From: Planococcus halotolerans
GTDB taxonomy: Bacteria; Bacillota; Bacilli; Bacillales_A; Planococcaceae
NCBI RefSeq assembly: GCF_003289955.1
Contig: NZ_QLZR01000002.1
Span: 781,357 to 845,356 of the forward strand
DNA length: 64,000 nt
Reading direction: 5' to 3'
Part shown: positions 27,882 through 36,766 of the stretch, one piece after another
Layout: each line of letters begins with the position of its first letter
How positions within the stretch are numbered: position 1 is the stretch's first letter
Notes under the pieces: model-generated
Databases searched by the model: none
What the model was told of the DNA's origin: nothing
Seen by the model: the letters and a program-made list of their open reading frames with translations, nothing else
Position numbers and translations under genes: made by a program

Positions 27882-28140
27882 GCTTTTCGCCTGCGAAAAG
27901 CATGCATTATGGGGGTTGATCTTAATATTTTTGGAAAAGTGGACCCACTATAAGCTAATATCAGATTTTTGCAGCTGTTTTTCGCATCTTGGTGGATTGA
28001 TATTAGCAGATATCGGCATTCAGCGACTTAATCGGGCGTTCAGGAAATTAATCGGGCGCTCAGCGATTTATTCGGGCGTTCAGGAAATTATTCAGGCGCT
28101 CAGTGATTTATTCAGGCGTTCGGCAATTTACCGCTGATTT
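27882..28140 (+). repeat. Composite repeat module A (hairpin, spacer, six 20-bp units)
   Basis: Hairpin GCTTTTCGC-CT-GCGAAAAGC at 27882-27901, a spacer with TTGATCTTAA and GCAGCTGTTTT, then units of exactly 20 bp from 28021. Each unit is CAGCGATTTA or CAGGAAATTA followed by ATCGGGCGTT-like 10-mers, alternating. Ends with GTTCGGCAATTTACC. Confidence 0.85.
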
Positions 28141-28155
28141 CTTTCGTTCTTTTTC

Positions 28156-28300
28156 GCTTTTCGCTTGCGAAAAGCATCATTATAAGGTTTTGATCTTAAC
28201 TTTTTAGTATTTAGATCTCTATTAGGTTAATATCATTTTTCTTGGAGCTTTTTCATAGTCAAATTTCGGGGTGGAAGCAAACATCCGCGTTCGCCGATTC
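28156..28300 (+). repeat. Composite repeat module B (no array)
   Basis: Hairpin GCTTTTCGC-TT-GCGAAAAGC at 28156-28175, conserved spacer (GGTTTTGATCTTAAC), then only the terminal unit ATCCGCGTTCGCCGATTC. Shows that the module can exist with its array collapsed. Confidence 0.75.
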
Positions 28301-28325
28301 CCATTGATTTCTTTCGTTCTTTTTC

Positions 28326-28520
28326 GCTTTTCGCCTGCGAAAAGCATCATTATATGGTTTTGATTTTGTTAGTTGCAGAAGAGTGGGATGATATTGGCTT
28401 TTCCAGCTGCTTTTCTCTTCCTCTTGCCTGTGAATTGGCGGATATCTACGCTCAGGAAATTATATCTCCGTTCAGCGATTTATATCAACGCTCAGGAGAT
28501 TATATCAACGTTCGCCATAA
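28326..28520 (+). repeat. Composite repeat module C (four units)
   Basis: Hairpin 28326-28345, spacer with CCAGCTGCTTTT, 20-bp units 28443-28516 carrying ATATCTCCG or ATATCAACG cores, ending GTTCGCCATAAC. Confidence 0.85.
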
Positions 28521-28831
28521 CAGACGTTAAACTCACCTCGCTTCTTAAACTCACTCAATACAGCAAACAAGAAAGATGATTGTTTCTACCTTATTCAAGT
28601 AATTACACCTCTTAATATAAAAACCGCTATTAATCATCGGTGGAATTCAAACAGCATAATCTACAAAAGATATATTTTTAGTACAGACAGCAACTTGATT
28701 CTTTAAGCCCAATATTTTACATGTCTGCTAGTCTTAACTATTCATCTTTCAGAATACTTAGTTTTATTATTGCTTAATTCCTAATTTTTACTTATTTTTA
28801 AAGAAGAACCTAAATTTAAAGGAGGAAATCA

Positions 28832-30634
28832 ATGAAGACTTTTCTCAGATCAACCGGTTTCTTGTTGCTCATTGCCGTTTTAGTCATTGGAATGTTTACA
28901 CCAACAGGACTCGCAAAAAACAAAGCTATCGATTACGACAGCTACGATGAAGTCGCTATTGCACAAGATGGGATGGTAGCAACCGCCCACCCGCTGGCTT
29001 CTGAAATTGGCGCTGAAGTTCTGGAGAAAGGCGGCAATGCGATGGATGCCGCGATTGCCATCCAGTTTGCGTTAACGGTCACCGAACCGATGATGTCCGG
29101 AATCGGGGGCGGTGGATTCATGATGGTATATGACGCTGAAACTGGCGAAACCCAAATCGTCAACAGCCGCGAACGCGCTCCGGCTGGCGCAACTCCTGAC
29201 ATGTTCCTTGACGAAAATGGAAATCCGATTCCTTTCGGTGAACGCTCTACCGGCGGAACGGCCGTCGGTGTGCCCGGAACAGTCAAAGGACTTGAAGAAG
29301 CACATGAACGCTGGGGTACGAAACCTTTTCAGCAATTAATCAACCCAGCCATCAAACTCGCGCATAAAGGATTCCCTATCGACTCGGTACTTGCCGATGC
29401 AATTGAAAGCAACTCAGGCAAGCTCAGCCGCAGTGCTGCTGCAGAAGTATTCCTGCCAGATGGGCAGCCGCTGGATGAAGGCGACTGGCTTGTTCAAAAA
29501 GACTTGGCAAAAACCCTGAAACTCATCCGCTCCCACGGGGCTGATGCTTTCTATGAAGGCGAAATCGCTGACGCTTTGGCTGAAACTGTACAGGACTTCG
29601 GCGGTTCCATGACTGCAGACGACTTGTCTGATTACGAACTGTCAATTGATGAACCGATCTGGGGCGAATTCCAAGGCTATGATATCGCTTCAATGCCCCC
29701 TCCAAGTTCAGGCGGCGTCTTCCTGCTGCAAATGCTTGGTATTTTGGACGGCTTCGACCTTTCCCAATATGACGTTAGATCATGGGAGAAATATCATTTA
29801 TTAGCTGAAACTATGCACCTCGCTTACGCGGACCGTGCCGCTTACGCCGGCGATCCTGATTTTGTCGACGTGCCGCTCAACGGTTTATTGCATCCCGACT
29901 ATATTGCGGAACGCCGCGCTTTGATTGACCTAAATTCAGTCAATGAAAACCCGACAGCCGGTGACCCGTGGCAATACGAAAATGGCACGCCTAATTATGG
30001 AGCAACCGAGCAGCCGGACCAAAACCAGTACGGCGAAACTACCCACTTTACGGTAGCTGACCGCTGGGGCAACGTCGTTTCCTACACAACAACGATTGAG
30101 CAAGTGTTCGGCACAGGCATCATGGTTCCCGAATACGGCTTTATGCTCAATAACGAGTTGACCGATTTTGACGCAGTGCCAGGCGGTGCCAATGAAGTGC
30201 AGCCATATAAACGGCCACTCAGTTCAATGACGCCAACGATTGTCTTTGATGGAGATGAACCGGTGTTAACCGTCGGATCTCCAGGCGGACCGACCATTAT
30301 CACATCCGTGCTGCAGACGATCCTCCATGCAATCGAATACGATATGGAATTAAAAGCCGCGGTGGAAGAACCGCGCATTTACACAAATAACATCAATTCC
30401 TACCGTTACGAAACCGGCATTTCAGCCGATGTTTTAGAACAATTAAACAGCATGGGACATTCATTCGGTGCTTCCCCAACAGTCATCGGAAATGTCCAGA
30501 GCATCCAAATCGATCCAGAAACCGGTGAATTCAAAGGTGTCGCTGACTCCAGCCGAAACGGAGCAGCCATCGGAATTGATCTGAAGAAAGGGAAAGATAA
30601 TGGAAAGGGTAAAGGGAAGGGTAAAGGAAATTAA
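28832..30634 (+). CDS. ggt: Secreted gamma-glutamyltranspeptidase
   Basis: 600 residues. Signal peptide about 1-29 (FLLLIAVLVIGMFTPTGLA). Large-subunit motifs MSGIGGGGFMMVYD and NSRERAPAGA; autoprocessing Thr403 in GETTHFTVAD starts the small subunit, which has PLSSMTPTIV and the glycine loop GSPGGPTI. It hydrolyses or transfers gamma-glutamyl groups (glutathione, polyglutamate) outside the cell. The C-terminal tail is a Lys/Gly repeat (KGKGKGKGN) not typical of the family, possibly binding anionic wall polymers. AAAGGAGG six bases before ATG. Confidence 0.95.
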   Translation: MKTFLRSTGFLLLIAVLVIGMFTPTGLAKNKAIDYDSYDEVAIAQDGMVATAHPLASEIGAEVLEKGGNAMDAAIAIQFALTVTEPMMSGIGGGGFMMVYDAETGETQIVNSRERAPAGATPDMFLDENGNPIPFGERSTGGTAVGVPGTVKGLEEAHERWGTKPFQQLINPAIKLAHKGFPIDSVLADAIESNSGKLSRSAAAEVFLPDGQPLDEGDWLVQKDLAKTLKLIRSHGADAFYEGEIADALAETVQDFGGSMTADDLSDYELSIDEPIWGEFQGYDIASMPPPSSGGVFLLQMLGILDGFDLSQYDVRSWEKYHLLAETMHLAYADRAAYAGDPDFVDVPLNGLLHPDYIAERRALIDLNSVNENPTAGDPWQYENGTPNYGATEQPDQNQYGETTHFTVADRWGNVVSYTTTIEQVFGTGIMVPEYGFMLNNELTDFDAVPGGANEVQPYKRPLSSMTPTIVFDGDEPVLTVGSPGGPTIITSVLQTILHAIEYDMELKAAVEEPRIYTNNINSYRYETGISADVLEQLNSMGHSFGASPTVIGNVQSIQIDPETGEFKGVADSSRNGAAIGIDLKKGKDNGKGKGKGKGN

Positions 30635-30647
30635 ATAGCCATACAGT

Positions 30648-30680
30648 AAAGGTCCGTCGCTAAATGACGGGCCTTTTTTC
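30648..30680 (+). terminator. Terminator of ggt
   Basis: AAAGGtCCGTC / GACGGgCCTTT with T6. A degenerate relative of the module hairpin (GCGCACGAAAAGC) follows at 30695-30712. Confidence 0.8.
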
Positions 30681-30912
30681 TTTTCTTTTTGCATTGCGCA
30701 CGAAAAGCTTTTATTATCATAAATTTAAAATAAGAGAGCCAGAAAAGTATAGTTAATATAAAATGGAATATTTTTATATTTTTTTATATACAAAGACTAG
30801 TTCGACGGATATAATATTAAGTAATTAGATGCGAGACTTATATACTGTTTTTCAGCTTTATTGTAATGCAGTCATAAAATAAATATTTTATATAACTTAG
30901 GAGATGAATATA

Positions 30913-31407
30913 ATGAGTACTTGTTATGTACATGAAGAGGCATCATCTGTTGGCACTTGTGTATCTTGCGGAAAATTTATCTGTGCAAATTGCAACACCG
31001 AGTTAAAAGGCAAAAACACATGCAAAAAATGCGTCGATGAAATGTTTGAAGAAAACAAAAGAAAAATGGACAAATTAGAAGACAGCAGCAAAGCACAGCA
31101 ACCTATGGTATTCATGAATGCAGGAGGCGGCGGAGGCGCTGCCAGTGCATCGTCTAGTGTAGGTGGAGAGGCAGCTTGGGCTCCTCAATTTACAAAAAGT
31201 AAAGTAGCTGCAGGATTACTGGCGATTTTACTTGGTGCTTTTGGAGCCCACAAATTCTATTTTGGCAAGTGGATTCAAGGAATTGTTTACTTGGTTTTCT
31301 TTTGGACATACATACCAGCAATCCTGGGAATAATTGAGGGCATCCGTTACTTAGTACTGTCAGATCAAGATTTCGCACAAAAGTATGATGACGGATATAA
31401 AGCATAA
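30913..31407 (+). CDS. TM2-domain membrane protein with N-terminal zinc-finger-like region
   Basis: 164 residues from ATG 30913 (AGGAG nine bases upstream). N-terminus has a B-box-like set: CYVHE, GTCVSCGKFICANC, CKKC (Cys/His ligands within residues 4-40). A Gly/Ser linker follows, then the TM2 domain: two helices around GAFGAHKFYFGKW. Function of such proteins is not established; they may be membrane scaffold or sensing proteins. Confidence 0.85.
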   Translation: MSTCYVHEEASSVGTCVSCGKFICANCNTELKGKNTCKKCVDEMFEENKRKMDKLEDSSKAQQPMVFMNAGGGGGAASASSSVGGEAAWAPQFTKSKVAAGLLAILLGAFGAHKFYFGKWIQGIVYLVFFWTYIPAILGIIEGIRYLVLSDQDFAQKYDDGYKA

Positions 31408-31426
31408 TAAAATTTCATTTAAACGA

Positions 31427-31473
31427 AATAGCCGTCTGCGGAAATGAAGAATTTCCGCAGACGGCTATTTTTT
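31427..31473. terminator. Terminator of the TM2 gene
   Basis: Near-perfect 20-bp arms AAATAGCCGTCTGCGGAAAT and complement, then T run. Confidence 0.9.
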
Positions 31474-31620
31474 GTAATAAAAATTTACTTGATAGTCCCA
31501 TAAAAAAGCAGCACATTTCACTACTTAACCCGCTCCAACCACTTTCTCAATGTTTCTGACCAATTTTAAAATTCGTTTCACATGCCTGTTTTCTTTCACT
31601 GGTCTTTCCTTTTCTTTTTC

Positions 31621-31890
31621 GCTTTTCGCTGGCGAAAAGCAGGCATTATGAGGTTTTGATCTTACTATTTGAAGTAATACTCATTCCCACCCTAGTTTGT
31701 ATCAGTTTTTCAGCTGTTTTTCCTTATTTTCCTGGCTATAATCCAGCAGATATCTTCGATTAGAAATTATTCGGGCGTTCAGAAGATTAATCGGGCGTTC
31801 AGGAAATTATTCAGGCGTTCAGAAAATTATTCAGGCGCTCAGAAAATTATTCAGGCGCTCAGAAGATTATTCCGGCGTTCGCCATTCCCC
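31621..31890 (+). repeat. Composite repeat module D (six to seven units)
   Basis: Hairpin GCTTTTCGC-TG-GCGAAAAGC at 31621-31640 (loop differs, stem intact), spacer, 20-bp units 31750-31880 with TTCGGGCGTT and TTCAGGCGCT cores, ending GTTCGCCATTCCCCCAGC. Lies between convergent genes. Confidence 0.85.
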
Positions 31891-31934
31891 CAGCACATTT
31901 ACACTTCGCAAAAAACCAAACCAAAATCCAGCTG

Positions 31935-31966
31935 CAAAAAACATGGCCCGTCGTGCCGACGGCCGC
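31935..31966 (-). terminator. Terminator of the C45 acyltransferase gene
   Basis: Minus strand GGCCGTCG-gca-CGACGGGCC then ATGTTTTTTG, about 50 bp past the stop at 32018. Confidence 0.7.
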
Positions 31967-32017
31967 TAAAACCTTCAGTCAAACCTCCTCAACCTATAAC
32001 CTTGCACAAATACAAAG

Positions 32018-33091
32018 CTATCCCCTCGACACAACCTTCCCATATAGCCGATCCAGATGCCCAAATCCAATATCCGTATCCACTTCCCCGTAAACTTTCT
32101 CCACATGTAGATCCTCACCCTGCAGCCAACTATCAAAATCAAACACCACCGGCTCCTTATCTCCACCCAGCGCAAACCAAGCCTGTCCCTTCTCCGGCAC
32201 ATAAGCAGACGTATGGATCGTTCCCGCCCAGCTCTTATACTGCTTGGCAAAAACACCACCATCGCTATCATTCAACAAACGAAAAGCTCTCTCCACATCC
32301 GCCGTCTCCTCAGGCCGACCAGTCATCGCCTCCAGCCGCTCATAAGAATCCTTCAAATAATTACGATTCTCCGCCTGCTGAATCTCAAAATGATTCGTGC
32401 AGACATTCGCCGACCGCACATCAATAGCCCGCGGACTCGCCTCGACAATGGCACTCTTTCCAGACCGGTCCTTCATTACATAACTGAACGAACCGCGATG
32501 CGGAATTTCCTTCAACAACGCCACCGCTTCATCCACATCAGCGCACGTCTCCAAAATGATCCGGCCGATGGTATAACAGACAAATCCGTCCCCCGGCTTT
32601 TTGCGATGCGTGAAATTATAGCCCATCGCCAGCCCTTTCTCGTTCATCCCGTCCATTCTGCCGGTAATCCGCTGAGCCGGTCCGATTGTCGCATAGCCAT
32701 GACCGTCCGTCGGCTGAAATAAAACATAGCGCCCCTCATAAGTCTGCGGATGAAAATCGTAATTGCGCACCAGAAAATCATCACCGACCACAATCGAACA
32801 TCCCGATGGCAAAGCATCAATCCGGTAGCCGCCGTAATCGCGCAGCACCTCTTCCATCGGCAGCTCCAGACTCTCCTGCATACCCATCAACTCATCCCAG
32901 ACGCCTGGCGCAAACTGCCGAAAAGCATTCATCGTTTCATTCACATCAATTTCAAATCGCGGCCGCTTCGCCGTCCACTGCTTTCTTCTGTTCTCAAGAG
33001 TGATCGAATCCTTTAAGTATTGTCCATGCAAATATCCCAAATCGTAATGGCTGCCCCGGAACTGCACAATATCGCTATGTATTTTCTTCAT
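32018..33091 (-). CDS. C45-type Ntn hydrolase / acyltransferase-like protein
   Basis: About 357 residues from ATG 33091 (GGTGGAG upstream), rather than the longer frame. DALPSGCSIVV places the Cys that becomes the N-terminal nucleophile after autoproteolysis; NYDFHP, GRMDGMNEKGLAMGYNF and the C-terminal WAGTIHTSAYVP fit the acyl-CoA:6-aminopenicillanate acyltransferase / choloylglycine hydrolase superfamily. Substrate unknown; related proteins cleave or form amide bonds, including acyl-homoserine-lactone or bile-salt types. No signal peptide. Confidence 0.8.
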   Translation of the reverse strand: MKKIHSDIVQFRGSHYDLGYLHGQYLKDSITLENRRKQWTAKRPRFEIDVNETMNAFRQFAPGVWDELMGMQESLELPMEEVLRDYGGYRIDALPSGCSIVVGDDFLVRNYDFHPQTYEGRYVLFQPTDGHGYATIGPAQRITGRMDGMNEKGLAMGYNFTHRKKPGDGFVCYTIGRIILETCADVDEAVALLKEIPHRGSFSYVMKDRSGKSAIVEASPRAIDVRSANVCTNHFEIQQAENRNYLKDSYERLEAMTGRPEETADVERAFRLLNDSDGGVFAKQYKSWAGTIHTSAYVPEKGQAWFALGGDKEPVVFDFDSWLQGEDLHVEKVYGEVDTDIGFGHLDRLYGKVVSRG

Positions 33092-33202
33092 CGTCTCCAC
33101 CTCATCGCCTCTTTTTACTCCAATCATCATATCAATTTCCTGAACTGGAAGGATAGAATTCTGTTTCACTTTAAATTAAATTCAAAATGAGGGGGAATAG
33201 AA

Positions 33203-33285
33203 ATGAAGGTTAAAATACGGAAAGACTTTGCTTGTCGGTTTTGCTGTATCGGTAAAAGGCGTCTGCTGCTTCAATACTTCAAGGC
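33203..33285 (+). pseudogene. 5' fragment of a DsbA/FrnE-family gene
   Basis: GAGGGGGAATAGAA and ATG start a frame reading MKVKIRKDFACRFCCIGKRRL, clearly the N-terminus of the gene at 40897 (FAxPFCYIGKRRLE). Homology stops near 33270. Here both active-site cysteines are present (TGT and TGC codons). A decayed duplicate. Confidence 0.7.
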
Positions 33286-33304
33286 TAGAAATTGCCGCGA
33301 AAAT

Positions 33305-33332
33305 AAAAAAGCACTCCCTATAGGAGTTGCTT
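33305..33332 (-). terminator. Terminator of the 47-aa gene
   Basis: Minus strand AAGCAACTCC-tata-GGGAGTGCTTTTTT with one bulge. Confidence 0.7.
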
Positions 33333-33342
33333 CGCTTCGTTA

Positions 33343-33486
33343 TTACTTTTCATCCGTTTCTTCCATAAATCCATTTTCCTCAGCTGTTGCTGTGCCTTCT
33401 CTCAAAGCCTTTGCAAACTCTTCCTGGCTCTTGCAGAGAATAACCTGTTGTTCTTCCATAACTTTTGCTTGAATTGTTTTACTCAT
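33343..33486 (-). CDS. Small acidic protein (47 aa), unknown
   Basis: ATG 33486 has GGAGG seven bases upstream. Residues MSKTIQAKVMEEQQVILC then a Glu-rich tail. One cysteine, no membrane segment. Own terminator follows, so it is a real transcription unit. Family not recognised. Confidence 0.6.
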   Translation of the reverse strand: MSKTIQAKVMEEQQVILCKSQEEFAKALREGTATAEENGFMEETDEK

Positions 33487-33605
33487 TTTATTACCTCCAA
33501 AATTGAAATTCATATTTAAACTTGAACTAGCATCAGCTATTTCTATCATATTTATTCCCTTCTTGCCCGGGTATAAACATCCGGCATTCCATTCCTCTTA
33601 CTTAA

Positions 33606-33645
33606 AAAATGCATGAAGACTCCCTTTCACGGGATTCTTCATGCA
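33606..33645. repeat. ATGCATGAAG-type inverted repeat / terminator, copy 3
   Basis: ATGCATGAAGACTCCC / GGGATTCTTCATGCA, loop TTTCAC, 18 bp past the 3' end of the threonine aldolase gene (minus). Confidence 0.75.
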
Positions 33646-33662
33646 CTCTTTCAGGTTCATAT

Positions 33663-34691
33663 TTAAGAAAAGCTCTTCCGAACATCCCCAAGAAAGCTTT
33701 CCACATCTTCCATTGAAGTATCGAAAGAAGTGACCAGCCGAATCTCATTCTTTGCTTCGTTCCATACTGCAAATGAATGTTTTTCTTGAAGCTGTTCGAT
33801 CTGTGCTTTAGGCATTGATGCGAAGACAGCGTTCGACTCGACGGGCTGAGTCAGTGAAATCCCCTCGAATTTCATCAAACCTTCTGCAAGCAACCCAGCC
33901 ATTTTGTTGGCGTGTCGTGCATTATCCAGCCACAGGCCATCTGTCAATAGCCGCTCAAATTGAGCAGCGAGAAAACGCATTTTAGAGCCCAGCTGCATCC
34001 CTTGTTTTCGGATGTATTTTAGCTCAGACGCCAATTCTTTATTGAAGCAAACGACCGCTTCGCCAATCATCAAGCCATTTTTAGTTCCGCCGAACGCCAG
34101 CATATCGATGCCGGCATCCACGGTCATTTCGGCCAGACTGCAACCCAGATGCGCTGCCGCATTACTTAGCCTCGCACCATCCATATGTACATAAAATCCA
34201 TTTGCATGCGCATAAGAAGTGATTTCTTTAATTTCCTCAATCGTATAAACAGTTCCAAGTTCCGTACATTGTGAAATGGAAACGGCTTTCGGCTGGCTTC
34301 GCTGCTGGTTGCCGATATTGTGCAAATGCCGCTCGATCCCTTGGACGGTCAGTTTGCCATCCGCTGAAGGGACAGCCAGCAATTTACCGCCGATGAATCC
34401 TTCCGCTGCGCCGCCTTCATCGGAGTTGATATGCGCGCCGTCCGTACAGATGATGGCCTGATGTGAACGAACCATCGCTTTCAGTCCCGTTACATTCGCG
34501 CCGGTTCCGTTAAAAACAAATTCGACTTCGCTCTCTTCTCCAAAGTGCTCCTTGAACTTTTTGATGGCCGCAGCCGTGTAAAGATCACTTCCGTAGGCAG
34601 GAACATGCCCGTCATTCGCCTGTGCAATTGCTTCCATAATGGCGGGGTGGATCCCTGAATTATTATCGCTTGCAAACATTTTCTTAGTCAT
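33663..34691 (-). CDS. ltaE: Low-specificity L-threonine aldolase
   Basis: 342 residues, fold-type I PLP enzyme. SDNNSGIHPAI at the start, HMDGARLSNAA and the PLP lysine in AFGGTKNGL. Cleaves threonine to glycine and acetaldehyde. AAAGGAGGCGAACGCG precedes the ATG. Length normal for the family. Confidence 0.9.
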   Translation of the reverse strand: MTKKMFASDNNSGIHPAIMEAIAQANDGHVPAYGSDLYTAAAIKKFKEHFGEESEVEFVFNGTGANVTGLKAMVRSHQAIICTDGAHINSDEGGAAEGFIGGKLLAVPSADGKLTVQGIERHLHNIGNQQRSQPKAVSISQCTELGTVYTIEEIKEITSYAHANGFYVHMDGARLSNAAAHLGCSLAEMTVDAGIDMLAFGGTKNGLMIGEAVVCFNKELASELKYIRKQGMQLGSKMRFLAAQFERLLTDGLWLDNARHANKMAGLLAEGLMKFEGISLTQPVESNAVFASMPKAQIEQLQEKHSFAVWNEAKNEIRLVTSFDTSMEDVESFLGDVRKSFS

Positions 34692-34783
34692 CGCGTTCGC
34701 CTCCTTTCTTTATTTTAAAGCAGATTTACCGATTGGAACAGCCTCCTGCAGATACAGAATCATTTACGACAATAAAGAAAAAC

Positions 34784-34803
34784 CACCCCATCCCTGAAGT
34801 GGT
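34784..34803 (-). terminator. Weak terminator of the SLH-CAP gene
   Basis: Minus strand GACCAC-TTCAGGGATGGG-GTGGTTTTTC, short stem with T run. Confidence 0.5.
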
Positions 34804-34811
34804 CTTCCCTT

Positions 34812-35852
34812 CTACTGCCGTATAAACAACTGCGTATGATATATCCCATACGAGCCGCCTTTGTAAATCCCAACACCCAAATGCGTATAATCCTTGTTCA
34901 AGATATTCGCTTTATGACCTGGACTGTTCATCCACGATGACATAACGCTTTCAGCGCTTCGCTGTCCCGCAGCGATATTCTCACCCGCCGCAGTATAGGA
35001 AATACCTCTTAACTTAAGCAAATCAAACGGGCTGCCGTATGTCGGCGACTCGTGGCTGAAATAATTATTGTCAGCCATGTCTTTCGATTTGAGCAATGCT
35101 GCATCCTGCAAACCTTTATGCAGCTTAACTGCAGGCACACCGACTTTCGCCCGTTCCTGGTTGACCAGGTTCAATACTTCGGTCATCATAGCCGTCTCTC
35201 CGGCTGGAATCCCCGGTGAAGTGGGACCTTCTGCATTCAAATTCCGATAAATGAATACCGCCATCTGGACGCGGTCGACGTTTTGATTGGGACTGAATGT
35301 CGTCTTCGTCGTACCGGCGGTAATACCGTTATGGACCAGTGTATCGACATAAGAATAATACCACTGGGACGCCGACACATCAGTAAATGCCTTGATCCCT
35401 GAACCCGATCCTTTCAGATCGAATGCTTCTACAAGAATTTTGGCAACTTGCGCTCGAGTCGCAGGCTGTGTCGGATTGAAATTCACATCTTTCGTGAACA
35501 CGCCTAAGTCAACTAACGCCGCGATTTCGGCATAGCCCGGAGTTTTAGGCGTTACATCTTTGAAGTTCGGATCCGGCCGATTGGCAGTCGGAATGTCCAA
35601 AGCCCGCACGATCATCATGGCGCTCTGTGCGCGCGTCACCGCATCATGCGGCTTGAAAGTGCCATCCGTATGCCCTTTGATGATGCCTTTATCCGCCAAT
35701 TCCGTAATCTCGGTGTGCGCCCAATAACTTTTCGACACATCCGAGAACGACGAAGCGGCCAATGACGGTGATGCCGTAAAAATAAAGAACAGCAATACTG
35801 CTGCAGCAATAAAATTCAGCCTTTTGAATAGTGTTTTCGCTTTGTTAGTCAT
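34812..35852 (-). CDS. Secreted SLH-CAP domain protein
   Basis: About 346 residues from ATG 35852 (AAGGAG seven bases before). Signal peptide (FIAAAVLLFFIFTASPSLAA), three SLH domains (about 35-205: FSDVSKSYWAHTEITELADKG, FKDVTPKTPGYAEIAAL, FTDVSASQWYYSYVDTL) that bind secondary wall polymer, then a CAP/SCP domain (about 220-346) with LNLVNQERAKVGV, NNYFSHESP, AGENIAAGQ and HKANILNKDY. YkwD-like proteins have unknown wall roles. Anchored non-covalently at the surface. Confidence 0.92.
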   Translation of the reverse strand: MTNKAKTLFKRLNFIAAAVLLFFIFTASPSLAASSFSDVSKSYWAHTEITELADKGIIKGHTDGTFKPHDAVTRAQSAMMIVRALDIPTANRPDPNFKDVTPKTPGYAEIAALVDLGVFTKDVNFNPTQPATRAQVAKILVEAFDLKGSGSGIKAFTDVSASQWYYSYVDTLVHNGITAGTTKTTFSPNQNVDRVQMAVFIYRNLNAEGPTSPGIPAGETAMMTEVLNLVNQERAKVGVPAVKLHKGLQDAALLKSKDMADNNYFSHESPTYGSPFDLLKLRGISYTAAGENIAAGQRSAESVMSSWMNSPGHKANILNKDYTHLGVGIYKGGSYGIYHTQLFIRQ

Positions 35853-36029
35853 AATAGGCTCCTTCAGCATATTTTTAGTTTCTTCTACGAAATTTATTAT
35901 AGCCTATTAAATAATAAACTCGGAAACTTTATCCAAATAGTAATAAAAGAGTTATTATTGTAACAAAACTTATTGGTTCCTTATTGTAAGCAGGAGGTTG
36001 GACTCTAAAACTCCCTCTCACCACTGAGC

Positions 36030-36046
36030 ATAATAATAATAATAAT
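36030..36046. repeat. TAA trinucleotide run upstream of the tetR gene
   Basis: Five tandem TAA/AAT units, 75 bp before the TetR start. Length changes here could alter promoter spacing. Confidence 0.5.
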
Positions 36047-36119
36047 TGCACAAAGAGAAAAATTGCCCTTTGTGCAGTTTCGTGATATAACTTTAACGTA
36101 TCTTAAACGAGGTGATGAA

Positions 36120-36731
36120 ATGGCAGAAAACAGTTTGCGGGATAAAAAGAAAATAGCGACGCGGAAGGCATTGGCTGAAGCTGCCTTCGAACTTGCTGCT
36201 GAGCGCGGTGTCGATGGGTTTGTAGTGGAAGACATTGTGACAAAAGCCGGCTATTCGCGGCGGACATTCGCCAATTATTTTTCCTGCAAGGAAGAAGCGA
36301 TTGCGAACTCCTTGAGTCTGGATGATTATTTGGAGTCGGGCGAACAATTTGAATTTTCTCCTCAAGACCATACACCGTTGAGTACCATTGAAATTTTCAT
36401 CCGCCGCAGTTTCACGATCAATAAACTGAAGCGGCTGAATCACCTTATTTCATTGTCCTGGGAGTATCCGACTCTCAGGCTGTATGTCACCGGTGCGTTA
36501 ATGGAAATGCAGGATTTTGCAGGACGCAACATCAGTGAAGAATACGGCAGCGATTATCCGAAAGAGTATTATCATATTTTGATTGGAGCTGTGTTCGGCG
36601 CGATTCTTCCGGTTCTGGACGAAAGCTTTGACGTGAATTTGCCGGAGGATGAAGAACAGACCGAAAAAAATAATGAGTTCAATCAGTATATGGATACTGT
36701 CTTTGCTCATTTACGAAAAGGATTCAGCTGA
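36120..36731 (+). CDS. TetR-family transcriptional repressor
   Basis: 203 residues from ATG 36120 (GAGGTGATGAA). N-terminal HTH: KKIATRKALAEAAFELAAERG, VEDIVTKAGYSRRTFANYF. The ligand domain is not informative. It lies 35 bp before the MMPL transporter gene and most likely controls it, as in many TetR-RND pairs. Confidence 0.88.
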   Translation: MAENSLRDKKKIATRKALAEAAFELAAERGVDGFVVEDIVTKAGYSRRTFANYFSCKEEAIANSLSLDDYLESGEQFEFSPQDHTPLSTIEIFIRRSFTINKLKRLNHLISLSWEYPTLRLYVTGALMEMQDFAGRNISEEYGSDYPKEYYHILIGAVFGAILPVLDESFDVNLPEDEEQTEKNNEFNQYMDTVFAHLRKGFS

Positions 36732-36766
36732 ATAAATTAAACCAACCAGAGAATGGAGTTGCACAT

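Noticed and set aside
28021..28130. The 20-bp arrays as CRISPR arrays
   Set aside because: Units are contiguous with no unique spacers, periods are 20 bp, and no cas gene is in the window.
27916..28137. Protein coding by the arrays (frames with GRSAI-like repeats)
   Set aside because: The 20-bp period is not a multiple of three, frames lack ribosome sites, and array length varies freely between modules.
31975..33016. Several long plus-strand frames opposite the C45 acyltransferase gene
   Set aside because: They are antisense shadows with no ribosome sites and biased composition; the minus-strand gene has family motifs throughout.
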